NCBI GenBank assembly: GCA_025266875.1
Contig: JALLLT010000024.1
Location: forward strand, 434,001 to 498,000
DNA length: 64,000 nucleotides
Direction of reading: 5' to 3'
Source: Fennellomyces sp. T-0311
Lineage: Eukaryota; Mucoromycota; Mucoromycetes; Mucorales; Lichtheimiaceae
In this document: positions 34,991 to 45,745 of the stretch, piece by piece
How the letters are laid out: each line of letters begins with the position of its first letter
Position numbering within the stretch: the stretch's first letter is position 1
Notes under the pieces: model-generated
Seen by the model: only the letters and a program-made list of their open reading frames with translations
The model's database searches: none
What the model was told of the DNA's origin: nothing
Made by a program: the position numbers and the translations under genes

Positions 34991-36138
34991 TTCAATGCTT
35001 GAGTACCGAACGTTTTAATGAACAAGAGCAGAAAATAAAAGGATGTTAACGATAGAAAACGCAGGAAAAAAGTACTTTTCGCCGAATCCTCCGTTTATAT
35101 AGTTTCTCCCACTGCGCTGATGATAAAATGATCCCGTAGCAAAGTGACGGGTGGTAAGAATTTTTCGCTTTTGCTGACCCCCAGTTGGCCCTGAGCCAAC
35201 AATGGTTTCGTTTCCCCGGAATCACACTCGGGCTATATGTCCTAACATGGTAACTTTACTTTCGCACGAGTGAACCAATCACGTTCGAGGAGTCGCCTTG
35301 ACAGCCACAAAATGCATGAATAAGTGCTTGCTTTCCGACTCGAAAAAAGAATACTTTTCTTCCACGTTGCTTTCTGCCTTTTACCTGCCGCAATTCGCCG
35401 GAAGATATGACCGTTAGGTATGTCATGTTCATGTCATTGCCAAAGCAGTGTGGCAAAAGAACATCATTCTTTCAGTTGTTTGTAACCCTTGTAATGCGCG
35501 TGATAAAAAACAACCCGCTTGGTTAGCAGTTGGGATGCGAAGAAACCGTGACGGGTGCTCGGATTGCCTATCTGAACACTTACTGGCAAATCATGCCTCC
35601 GCTTTTCGACCCCACCCCCAACTCCCAGAAACAAGATATACAAAAATGCACTTTTCGCCATCGGAGCCGGGGTGCCAATGTTTCGTTGAAGGGGTTCGCA
35701 TCGATTTCCACCAACGCCCTTGAGAGCATGGATATAGTTGAGAAGCACCATCTCCGCCCGTTTGGATGCATCACCAATTTTTTATCTTTTCCTTTTAGCA
35801 TGCTGCGCTCGGAACTTAACTGTTGATCAGGAACACTTGGGGATCGACGACCCCCATTTTCCCACTTACTTTCTATTTGTTTCGATTCCCATCTTAAGTA
35901 ACGCGTTTGTTGCCCATTAGCATGTCTGTTTTTCGTTACAGTTTCTGTCATATCAAGTGATCTATATGATGTATGAATGAGCTATTTTTTTCTGCAAGTA
36001 AAAAAAAGAGGTTGAAGATGTGATCAGTATCCACGCGGTCGTTGCATTAGGTAAAGGGGAGAATTGCAAACAGCTACGTGGCTCGCCTGTATCGGTCGTG
36101 TTTTTTCCCATAAAAATGCATGTTGTCCTACCATCATC
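34991..36138. other. Intergenic region upstream of PUT1
   Basis: Contains a reverse TATATAAA at 35094-35101, about 105 bp before the PUT1 ATG. Overlapping frames at 35448-35951 on both strands have no family resemblance. Confidence 0.5.
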
Positions 36139-36462
36139 ATGGGTACCAACACATTCTGCACCTATCAACAAATGGACAGGTGCCCACATATTGATAGGTG
36201 TTTCGTCGACACTGATCATTTTTTTCATCCTTTTTTTTGCTGCCAAGGTTTCATTTTCAATAGTACATTTAGAAATTATGAGATCATCGCAACGTCTTCT
36301 GCCATCTTTGCAATGTACCGTTTGAGAAATTACTTTCCGCCAAAAGAACAGTCAGCTGCTATCAATGGATTGGAAAAGCAGCTCAAACTCCAATACTGGC
36401 ACGCCCGAATCGCCGCGGCTGGACCTTTGTTAACCACGGAGCATAAAGTCCATGTGAATTAA
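36139..36462 (+). CDS. Possible small protein, unknown
   Basis: The 3' part of this frame (36270-36462) reads like real protein: a short hydrophobic helix (IIATSSAIFAMY), a basic YRLRNYFPPKEQ segment and an amphipathic tail ending in TTEHKVHVN. This resembles small mitochondrial single-pass subunits in general form, but I cannot name a family. An acceptor at 36269 (TTTTCAATAG) could join it to GT donors at 36180 or 36211, both in the right phase; the unspliced frame is also open from the ATG at 36139. The first exon is therefore uncertain. Confidence 0.3.
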   Translation: MGTNTFCTYQQMDRCPHIDRCFVDTDHFFHPFFCCQGFIFNSTFRNYEIIATSSAIFAMYRLRNYFPPKEQSAAINGLEKQLKLQYWHARIAAAGPLLTTEHKVHVN

Positions 36463-39400
36463 TATAGTAACTGTTTATCTTTTCGGAAAGAGTTGCTTAC
36501 GTAGGTCTCTTTGAGATTGCACGAAAAATGTACGAGTATGCATTTTATCGAACAACAAAAAAGTCAAAAATGAAATATAGGTCAACGTTATTAACCTTGT
36601 TTTTGAAAAAATGCTGCGGCAAGTCTGCTGAAAAGATGGTCAGCTCAAGATAAAATAGTGTCGGACAACTTCGCTATTTTTTGCACTTAATATTTGCTGC
36701 TTTCGTCTTTGAAATTTGCTTACTTTGATCAAATATTCGTGGAAACTATTGGCTGATTACCGGTATACTAAGGATCAATGTGTGTCGATCGTTCGCCCAT
36801 TTCCGCGTAATAACGTTTAGATCGATGCAAAGAAAAAGATGACGGCAAGATTAAATTAAGAATGAGCTCACCCACACTAAAAATAGTAAAGTGTTAGCTA
36901 TGTACTCGTGCTACTTATTGTGAAACGAATTAATAATAAGTAAAAAAACGTCAGTCCTTTCGATCTACAAGATCCGATCAGATCATTTCTACTAGATGCT
37001 GTAAGAGGAGTAGTCTAGATCGGAAATATTATATGTATGTCTCCTAGCATTTGGCTACGGAAATGAGATAGCTGACACACAAAAAACGTGCTTAAACCTG
37101 TGCATTACATCAATATTTACGGTAGAAGTCCACCTAGAACAAATATTTGTTCACAAATCTGGATAAGGTTTCTGCTGCATACGCAGATTGTATTTGTCAA
37201 TTAAGTCTCCTACAAAGTGTTTAGCATACACAATCGAAATAACCTATGGTGATTCTTCGCAAAATTGTCCTGCATGTCTGATTTTTTTCCCTTTCACATT
37301 TCTCCACCATGGCATTCAATCCATCTAGACGTTGTCATACAATATATATATCATGATTTCAACAAGCCTGTATAAATTACACATTGATATCGAATAAGCT
37401 GACCTGTAATCTATACTAGCTACATACAGGTTGTATGCGACAATAATATATGGATAATCGATTGAAGAAGTACCAAAATTATAGGTGTTTAATATAATAC
37501 TACATAGCTAAGAAATAATTAAATTCGAAAAGGCACTATGAAAATATGCCATGTTGTTATGGTTGCGTAGTAGACTGCTTTAGTTTTCTATCAGTGGTTT
37601 TGAAAAGTTCGTGCTGCAACTGGAAGGGTATCCGAATATTTTGAAGAAGAAATGAATGGAAATAATAGTGTAAGTGGATAGAATGTATCATATCACTTAA
37701 TACTGTTCAATTGAAGTATATGCGCTTCTACAATAATGAATACGGTGCACTCTGGCGTAAGGATTGGCTATGCGATGTGACGGGGTCTAGCCTAGTTTTG
37801 TTGAGTATATTTTCGTGAGTATAGTAGCGATTTTCAATAGTTATCCATGTTCTGCAGTAACAGGAGGAGAGCACTGTACGTAGCTCTTCTTATAGCATTA
37901 ATGCCAAATATATATTACAAGCCAGATTAAGGTGGTATGTGGATATTTTATGTGAATTCTTCCACGCCGCTTATCAACGTTCCATCGGTTTTGTAAACTT
38001 TAGTGTTAGATTTTGGGTGTCGCCCGTTGTAAGAAAGAGTCTTAGACTGTCTCCAATTAAACGGGCTCTCGCGAATTATTGTTAAGCCTCGAAGTATAAC
38101 ACCAAGCTTGCCAACAGAGAAACGTAGTATTTATATTTCTTGATTAGCTTCACAGTAATTAGTTCAGATAGTTTCCTTGCTTTCGAAGTCAAGTTGCCAC
38201 CTACAGTATATATACATAGCAAAACGTTCATTAGCAAAGGCCAATACCCAAATGCATGAGACATAATGACTACCAATTCCATCTAGAAAGTTAATTAAGC
38301 AGCAATACAGACAGCCATTTTTTAGGAGTAGCTCAACTGACGAGAAGAGTATGTAACCCTCAGATTCCCTTAATGAAAACGCTATTCAGCGATCTTCCTC
38401 AAGATGCAGGAAGAGCGACATGCGTGCATTCATAAATAAAAAAAGAATTACCCCTATAGTTCATGCCCCTACATAGTATAAGAAGCACCTACATACCATT
38501 GCCAAACATAATGCACAGCAAGGGTTAGCTGCCTTATTGAATCCTAATTCTCTTTGATTAATTCTAGATGACTACTGGATTTTTCTTTGTAATGCGAAGG
38601 TTAGCTTTTTCAAATTGGGAAGTACTACATTTCAAATTTGGGAACCACTCTAGTTTCTGTTTGGGAAGATATCATGTAGAAACCATACAGTCGACCTCCC
38701 AACACTGAAGCCACTGTTCCCACAGCCAAAATGTACTTCCCAATTACGAGGAAAAGCACGGTATTAAGATAGAAAGAAAAATAACCTTCTGACAACAAAT
38801 GTACCCCTTTACCGTACATAGGAACCGTTTGGCAATGTTCTTTTTTGTACTTTAACGGGCTCCATGATGAGTGATTGGATCTTATCAAAATTACGTAGGA
38901 AGCGTAATACTATGGATGCATCAATTAACAGTTAAAAGAAAACCAAAACGTCATCCACACAGGGACAAATATTTGAAAGATGTTTATGAAGAGAATATAA
39001 AGAGAACGATGCTACTTACTATGAAATTAATCTCACCCAAACACGGCAAAAAGTAATACCGGATACGCGAGTGTCAGATTCGATCTTAGTAATGTGCTGT
39101 TTTATTCTGCATGAAGAGTATATAATGTCAAATACTTACTGAAAACTGCTTAAAGTAATAACACCATCCAATTCATCTGTTTGTCATATATTCTTCCCAT
39201 ACACACATCCTGATTGTTTAGGAAGTGGAGAATATCGATCTCTATATCTGGAAAGATAAATATAGCAACCACACCATTCATGTCAAGTCCGTTGCTGCTG
39301 AGAATAGAGATGTGGGACACAATGGTAGTCAGCAACCTTAATTCTACAAACTTACGTGTACAGTAAACACAATTTCATGTCCTGGCATCAAAGAGAGCTC

Positions 39401-40397
39401 TAAACGGAGTACAGAGCTATTTATTTAGCAATATAGAGTTTTCAGAACACTCAATGGTACGCTTCATCTTCCTAAATGTCTGTTCCCGTAATGGAAGCGA
39501 ACGTATTGCCTTTTATGTGATATTTGTCATTGGACAATAAATATCCCGCTACGAATGGTCGCTTGTTCAACAGTAACATATCCTAAAGTTTTGTGTATCA
39601 TATATCACCTGTTATTCGCAGCATTCGCTCCTTGTGATTTTCAGACATTGACATATTCTTATGTCTTATATATAAGCTCGGCTTTAGACTTGCTTTATTG
39701 TGCATTTTTTAGTTGACCATTTAACTTTTTATACATAAATGATTTCGCATGCTCTTGCGAAAAAAGTCACATGTACGTATCCCTACATATCTCCTGTTAT
39801 TCATACCGAGGAATAGAAATCATGTGCTTTTTTAAAACCAGTTATACTTTAATTATTTCTCGAACGATGTAAACAATAGCAGTTCTGGCGAGTATCCATT
39901 TCGATTGATCTGCACTATATATCGACTTAGATCCTTCCTCTTTTAAGCACAAACAGTGAAATGATACGCAGAAAACGAATCTCGAATACATTCTAAGTAA
40001 TGATGTTCTGATGTTGAAATAATTCTGTATAACGTTCAAATAATTTATGCCAGTGTGATATTTCATTAAATGACTCATTGAATATCAAACGAAGCTAGTC
40101 TCCGGGGTCACTCAGTCGCGAATATAACTGTTGTTGGTGAACATCCATTGACAACAGGGATAGATTCCATCACATTCTCAACCGTATTGTACTGCTGTAA
40201 TAATGCGTTACTCTGCACATTAACCATGACCATACACGTTCGTTGAAACCCGAATGACACATGTGGTACATCCAAAGTGTCAATAGCATAGCCTTAATCT
40301 GCTTCAGTGGCATGTCATACAAAACAAACTCAGCGATGATCGCTGTCGTTAAAATTTTACGCCTGTCGATTTTTTTCTTCCAACAACACAATAAGCT
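36463..40397. other. Large AT-rich gene-free region
   Basis: About 3.9 kb without a supported reading frame. Frames at 38082-38282, 38625-38888 and 39842-40078 lack protein character. No terminal repeats or known transposase motif were seen. It may contain decayed mobile DNA, but that is not shown. Confidence 0.5.
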
Positions 40398-41104
40398 ATG
40401 AAAACACAAACCGTAGCTTTATGGACTGCCGGCGCAGTAGCCGCCTTGGGCCTTGGATACATTGTTTACTTTGATTATCAACGTCGCAGCGATCCTAACT
40501 TCCGCAAGAAACTGAGTACGCAACATGAAAAACATACATACACCATACGACCACTGTTTGCTTATCAATTGCATTAGAGCAAGCGCGTAAGAAGGCCGCT
40601 AAGAATGCCAAACAGAAACAGGAAGTAGGCCAAGCTGAAAAAATCAAGCTGATCGAATCGGTGATTCTGGAAACTGCCAAAGAGACTTTCCCTACGTCTC
40701 CAGAAGAACGTGAAAAGTACTTTATGGCGCAGGTTTCGGCGGGTGAGACTTTGACCGGCAAAGGTAAGGTGGAATTGAAGTTGATTCGGGAATCGGTCTA
40801 ACTTACGGTGGCGATGTAGGTGAAGAGTACTACAATGAGGCAGTGCTGCCTTTTTATAAAGCACTCAAGGTGTACCCTGCACCCATGGAACTCATGATGA
40901 TTTACCAAAAGACGATTCCTGATCCAGTATTCCAGATCATCCTCAACATTCTGTCGATCGAGGTAACCTTGCGGGTGACAACGTTTGTGGGACTATCATT
41001 AATGAGTGCAACCATAGCAACAAGCGGCTGAGGCAGCAGGAGCCAGTGGACAAGCGCCTCCCCAGGCAGCAGCGGCTGACCCGGAAGAGATCCCCATAGA
41101 ATAA
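40398..41104 (+). CDS. TOM20: Mitochondrial import receptor TOM20
   Basis: Tom20 is the outer-membrane receptor that first binds presequences of mitochondrial proteins and passes them to Tom22 and Tom40. Four exons (40398-40515, 40578-40763, 40820-40962, 41018-41104) give 177 aa, typical length. The protein starts with a single N-terminal membrane anchor (residues about 7-26, ending YIVYFDYQRRSDP), then a charged linker rich in Lys and Gln. The receptor domain follows: FMAQVSAGETL, YYNEAVLPFYKALKVYP (TPR-like helix pair) and PDPVFQIIL. An Ala/Gln/Pro-rich acidic tail closes it. Splice sites are ordinary except that the last acceptor could shift by a few bases inside the Gln/Ala run. Confidence 0.94.
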
Positions 41105-41522
41105 GGCAGCGACTGTAAATACGCACACACTGTACATGGATAGACCTCAGGATTAGGATTCTGGAATCATACGATTGCCAAGTAATAATATTTAGAGCGG
41201 GTTCACAGGCACGGTAGATCACAAAACTTATTTTCTTGCCAAAAGATGCATTCATAATCGGCCTTCGAATCAAAGTCTAACCAAAGCAGCTGCATGTGTG
41301 ACAGAAAGCAAACGTTTTTCCTCATAACCATATGTCTTTCCCAGCTGAAAATAGACAGCGCTTAAATGCCTGTGCAACTCTGTCCCCACGCGCTTAGCCC
41401 AACAGAAATGGTCTTGTAAATGAAAAAGAGGGCCCGCCCACTCTTCTTCATATTAGCTTTTCCCCCCTCTCCCACTCCCACTCCCACTCTCCTTCTTTCT
41501 CTTTTCTTTCCTTTGATAATCC
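41105..41522. promoter_or_regulatory. Intergenic with pyrimidine-rich leader
   Basis: The segment 41458-41515 is almost pure C/T, including CTCCCA repeats, and leads straight to the ATG at 41523. Such CT blocks mark fungal transcription start regions. Confidence 0.5.
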
Positions 41523-42077
41523 ATGGTAACCCATTGCCGTTCCTTATTGCTCATCATGGCATTGGTTTTTGCTCTGGCGAACCCAGCAGCCTCACAGCTT
41601 GGCCCCGCCGTCATCAAGCCCGAATACAACTCGACCGTAAATCCTGGCGAGAAGATCACCATTGAGTACGAATACCAGAACATGGGCACCGGCGACTATG
41701 TCGTGAAGATCGACCTATGGGAGGATTCAGGCAGAAGAACCCTCCTGCAAAATGTCGAGCCAGGCAAGGAAATCGAAGGCGGCAACTCCACTGGCGTGCA
41801 GATCAGCTTCAACTACTCTGCGACATACGATTGGAAAGTGCCCAAGGGCCTGACCCACAAGGTCCACGATATTGACGGCAATGAAGTTGAAGAGTCGATT
41901 CCGATGTTCTACCTCACTGTCACGACCATCGCCAACACCGAATACTGGCAAAATCTGAGTCTCTCATCGCGACCAGTCCGACTGCACTACAATGCCGGTG
42001 CACTCACTCTCCCCGCGTCCAAGCTGCTGTTACTTGCTTTAGCTGTCCCTGTATCACTATTTTACTTTGCTGTTTAA
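41523..42077 (+). CDS. Secreted, probably GPI-anchored protein of unknown function
   Basis: A single-exon gene for 184 aa. Residues 1-24 are a signal peptide (hydrophobic LLLIMALVFALANP, cleavage near AAS). The mature part contains several NxS/T glycosylation sites (NST twice, NYS, NLS) and an immunoglobulin-like beta pattern (PGEKITIEYEYQN, DYVVKIDLWEDS, FNYSATYDWKVP). It ends with Ala/Gly and then about 20 hydrophobic residues with no charged tail, which is a GPI-attachment signal. A cell-wall or surface role is likely, and it could be a small Ser/Thr-poor wall protein. I do not recognise a named family. Confidence 0.8.
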   Translation: MVTHCRSLLLIMALVFALANPAASQLGPAVIKPEYNSTVNPGEKITIEYEYQNMGTGDYVVKIDLWEDSGRRTLLQNVEPGKEIEGGNSTGVQISFNYSATYDWKVPKGLTHKVHDIDGNEVEESIPMFYLTVTTIANTEYWQNLSLSSRPVRLHYNAGALTLPASKLLLLALAVPVSLFYFAV

Positions 42078-42227
42078 TTAATCCCCACTATAAAAATCTT
42101 AATTATCCGTTACTGTGGCAAAATGAAGTTTTTGTTTGCAAGGCAACAACGAGGACGATCGGAGATTTCATTGCGCTCCTTTTTCGTGCGTTGCTGCAGT
42201 AACCCACTTTGTTTCTTGACTCCAACA

Positions 42228-43636
42228 ATGAACGATCAATCTGAAGTAGTATTGCATCCACAGCTGAATCCTCCCAATTTCGATCAGCCGTTTACAGATT
42301 CGGATTCAGAAGGAGAGCGGGATCCGCAGGGTTCGAGTGAAGCGCCCATCGTGCCCGTGGAGGACGGAGACGAGCCGCACACCGTTCGAGTGGCCCGCCC
42401 AGTGCCTCCTATTGAATATGGTCCGCAACCACCGTTACTCAGCACCAAAGAACTAATGGGCCTTGCATTTCGGTGAGTTCCAAATAGCAGGGAGTGCACA
42501 CAGTATACGATGGCTCAACACGAAAGATCAAAAGGCCAGCTGCTCTCAACACACGGGTAGCGTGCCGCATATGCCGATACCGAGATGGCCTTGACAAAAT
42601 ATACCCGCAGTACCAGCTGCTGATCGAGCACTTACGGACGGGCGAGGTGCAGCACGTAATGACGGCGCGAAAGAAGCGCAAAAGCCAGACAAGCTACTAT
42701 ACCATTTCTGGGGTTGTGCACGACACACCTGAATCAGCAGGTAGACTGGTGGAGCTGGGAAAAGTTCGGTATGTGCCCATATATATATAATAGCGATGGA
42801 GGCAAGGAGCGCATCAGTTGACTGGAGACAGGTCGAATTTTCTGGGCACAACGTTTGTGATCTATTCACATGGACGCAATCCACTGAAGAAGGAGGCGGA
42901 GGCCGGCAAGAGCGAGCTGCCGGTGCGCGAGGAAATGGGTGCTGTTCTCTATGTAAGGGAGGCGGAGATGGCTGCTAACAAGAGAGAAAGAGAGAGAGAG
43001 CAAGCTGACGGAGGAATGATGGCAGGACCCTAATATCCTCGGGTTCAAAGGGCCCCGCAAAATGACGATATTGATGCACACGCTCACACGAGATGGTAGG
43101 CGGCCCGAATTCCGGCCAACCACGGTAAGTTAGAGCAATGTCGCCCCGCCCCCTCCTGCAGATCCCAAAAAGCATAATGCTCGGAGTTTCTTGTGTTTTC
43201 ATTAGGAGTCAGAAACTCTCCTAAGCAAGTATCGCGAAGGCGGGTCACGCGATTTGTTGGTGCTGCATAACAAGAGCCCACAATGGAACGAAGGTAAAAA
43301 ACACGCAACGTGCTTGGCCTTCTCCTAACTGTCAGCTGACCCGTCTCCTTTTCGCCCAGAAACACAGTCGTTTGTTCTGAACTTTAGCGGGCGAGTCACC
43401 CAGGCGTCGGTCAAGAACTTCCAGATCGTGCACGACAATGATTGTATGTGGTGGTTAGACTAGAATGCCTGGCATGCATACTAATCGTTGCGCTGCCAAA
43501 AGTGGACTACATAGTGATGCAATTTGGGCGAGTGGGGCCCGACCACTTCACCATGGACTACAAGTACCCGATCTGCCTGTTCCAAGCCTTTGCGATCGCG
43601 TTGACGTCGTTTGACGCCAAGCTGGCCTGTGAATAG
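42228..43636 (+). CDS. Tubby (TULP) family protein
   Basis: Tubby-domain proteins bind phosphoinositides through a 12-strand barrel around a hydrophobic helix and link membranes with signalling or trafficking. Seven exons (42228-42472, 42535-42768, 42832-42952, 43026-43124, 43206-43293, 43360-43443, 43503-43636) give 334 aa; an upstream in-frame ATG at 42123 would add 35 residues. The N-terminal 75 or so residues are acidic and disordered. The Tub domain shows [75 protein letters not shown] and the C-terminal signature [20 protein letters not shown] with the usual CE ending. The domain looks complete. Fungal functions are poorly known. Confidence 0.93.
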
Positions 43637-43828
43637 TTGTGATAGAGTCTCTGTCTTGTTTGATAAACCATTGCAGCGGAACAATTCGATGTCGGGGATA
43701 TGAAAGTTTTCGTTTTGCCTAGGGAAAACGCGCTGAAATGTCCGAGACCATCATCAAAAAGTTACGCTTTGGCCGTTGCCGCCTTTTTTTCTCTCTTTCC
43801 GTTTCTTATTTCTTAATTGCATTAAACT

Positions 43829-44801
43829 ATGGCCGGATCCACCAGAGCAGAGCGCAGACAAAAGGCGAAGGAGGAAAAAAAGGCACAGAAAAAGGCGGCC
43901 AAGCAGCAGGTCAAGGCTGCCATCGCCGCCCACCAACCTAGTACCGACGCAAACGAATCAGATCACAGCTCCTCTGATGAAGCAACCGATGCTGCGGACA
44001 AATCCCCCGGACAACCTGTCAAACAGCAATCCGATAAGGTCAACGTCAGCGGAGAAAACAAAGACACTACGCAAAAGACCCGGGAAAGCATGGACACTCA
44101 GCCTGTTCAGAAAGATGCTGTGCCTATCGAGGCATCACGAGCCTCATCTGAAATTGAGCCTAGTGAGGATTTCACTAAGAAGGCTCTTCAGACAGAACCT
44201 TTAACTGCCAGCCCTCCACCCGCGTCTTCAGGACAGAAGCCTACTCCGTCTGACGCACCATCGACGCATGAACCGACGAGCGACGCAAAGAAGGCGCCGA
44301 CAATGCCTCCACCTGTAGTTGAGATGGAAGAACCACGGCCTGAGCAGAAGCAGCCTCTTCCTATCAGCAAGAATACCACCACAAAGACTCCAGTCGAGAG
44401 TAAAGAAGCACCAGCTGAAAGTCCCAGCCAAGACACTTCAGCACGACACCACAAGCAGCCATCTACGAGTGAAATAAAGAAGCCGGCTGAAGCGCCTTCT
44501 CCTGTAAAAGCGCCTTCTGCAGCTGAGAAGAAAACGGAGGGTGAGAGTAAACCCAAGTCACCTGTCGACGAAGCAAAAGGAACGGTCGAAACGCCAGAAG
44601 GCAGCAAACAGACGGACATGGGACGGAATAAGGAGCTGCCGGTGCGACCACCACCCAAAGATACAGAAAAAAAGGGATTCTTTGGGTTGTTCAAAAAGAG
44701 CTCGGTAAGTTGCGGGTGATGGAGAGTGGTGGTTGAATTAACCATGGGCGCGATAGTCTTCTTCAGGAAAGAAACACAAGCCTTGGCAATTTTGGAAATA
44801 A
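43829..44801 (+). CDS. Disordered Lys/Pro/Glu-rich protein, unknown
   Basis: Two exons (43829-44704, 44772-44801) give 301 aa. The first 35 residues form a highly basic helix (AERRQKAKEEKKAQKKAAKQ). About 220 residues of low-complexity Pro/Ser/Thr/Glu sequence follow, then a compact conserved-looking end with GFFGLFKK. The last exon depends on the acceptor: using AAAG at 44771 adds KHKPWQFWK, an aromatic and basic finish that fits the preceding KK; using CAG at 44766 gives a longer, less protein-like tail. I prefer the first. There is no signal peptide or membrane segment. The hydrophobic/basic end might be a membrane or partner-binding motif. Function unknown. Confidence 0.65.
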
Positions 44802-45745
44802 TTGCTCTGCCACCACGAAGAGCATCCATGTACAGAAAGTGGTTCCTTATATTACACACTACCCTATTCTTTTTTTTACCAATAGCACTATTTAATAATA
44901 ACACACATACAAAATGACAATCGTTCATTTCCCAGTATTAAGTAATAGATCGCTGAGAAGATCGTGATGCCATCTATATTTACTTTGCGGCACAAACCGA
45001 ACGAGCTACTCTATATGGTGCCATGACAACGTGGTCAAACTCTCCTCAGCTCCGGAAGCTGATCTCTGTTTTTACCAACAGCAGCAAGGCCATAAAGGGA
45101 AGGTGAGCAAGCGGCGTGAGGTTGGCCGCTAGCTTAATTAGGGATGCCATTGCAAACTAACAAGAAACATGACGGGCCCATCTGTCTGTGCATTGTTATG
45201 TTTCCAAAGTAAAATAGCACCGTTCCACAGAGTATGTTCTGAGTGTTACAAACTGCGAAAATCTTTAATTTGAGCAAGGCTACATGTGGGCTCTCAATAG
45301 CAACGTTCCTTTTCCCTCTTCTCTTCCTCTTCGCACCCCATCCGCTCCTTTTTTTTGTAGTCATTCCTTCGTAAGAAATACTCCCCCCTTGAATCCATCA
45401 CCCGTAAGTCTTGTGGTTGATGTTTCCGGACGAGCCGATATTAATAGCATCCCGTCAACGATAGGCAGAATCACTTGACGCGCGACAACCAAAATAAGCA
45501 AGAAAAAAACTAGATCTGCATCCTATACCCCCAACTCCCCCCTTGAAAGATACAGAGAGCCTTGGGCACAACCCCCTTGCTGAACTATCATCTTTAAATC
45601 CTACACTGATAGTCACCTTCTTCGTTTCCTTTTTCCTTCTTTCCGTCGCCACTCCATTGATCTCGTATATTTATTAATATCCCTTTGTTTCATGTCTCTA
45701 TAACCCGCCCTTTTTCCAAACGACTATACATGTTCTTCGCAAACG
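44802..45745. other. Intergenic region and kinesin promoter
   Basis: No gene is supported. The right half (about 45280-45740) is rich in C/T blocks, consistent with a leader for the kinesin gene. Confidence 0.5.
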
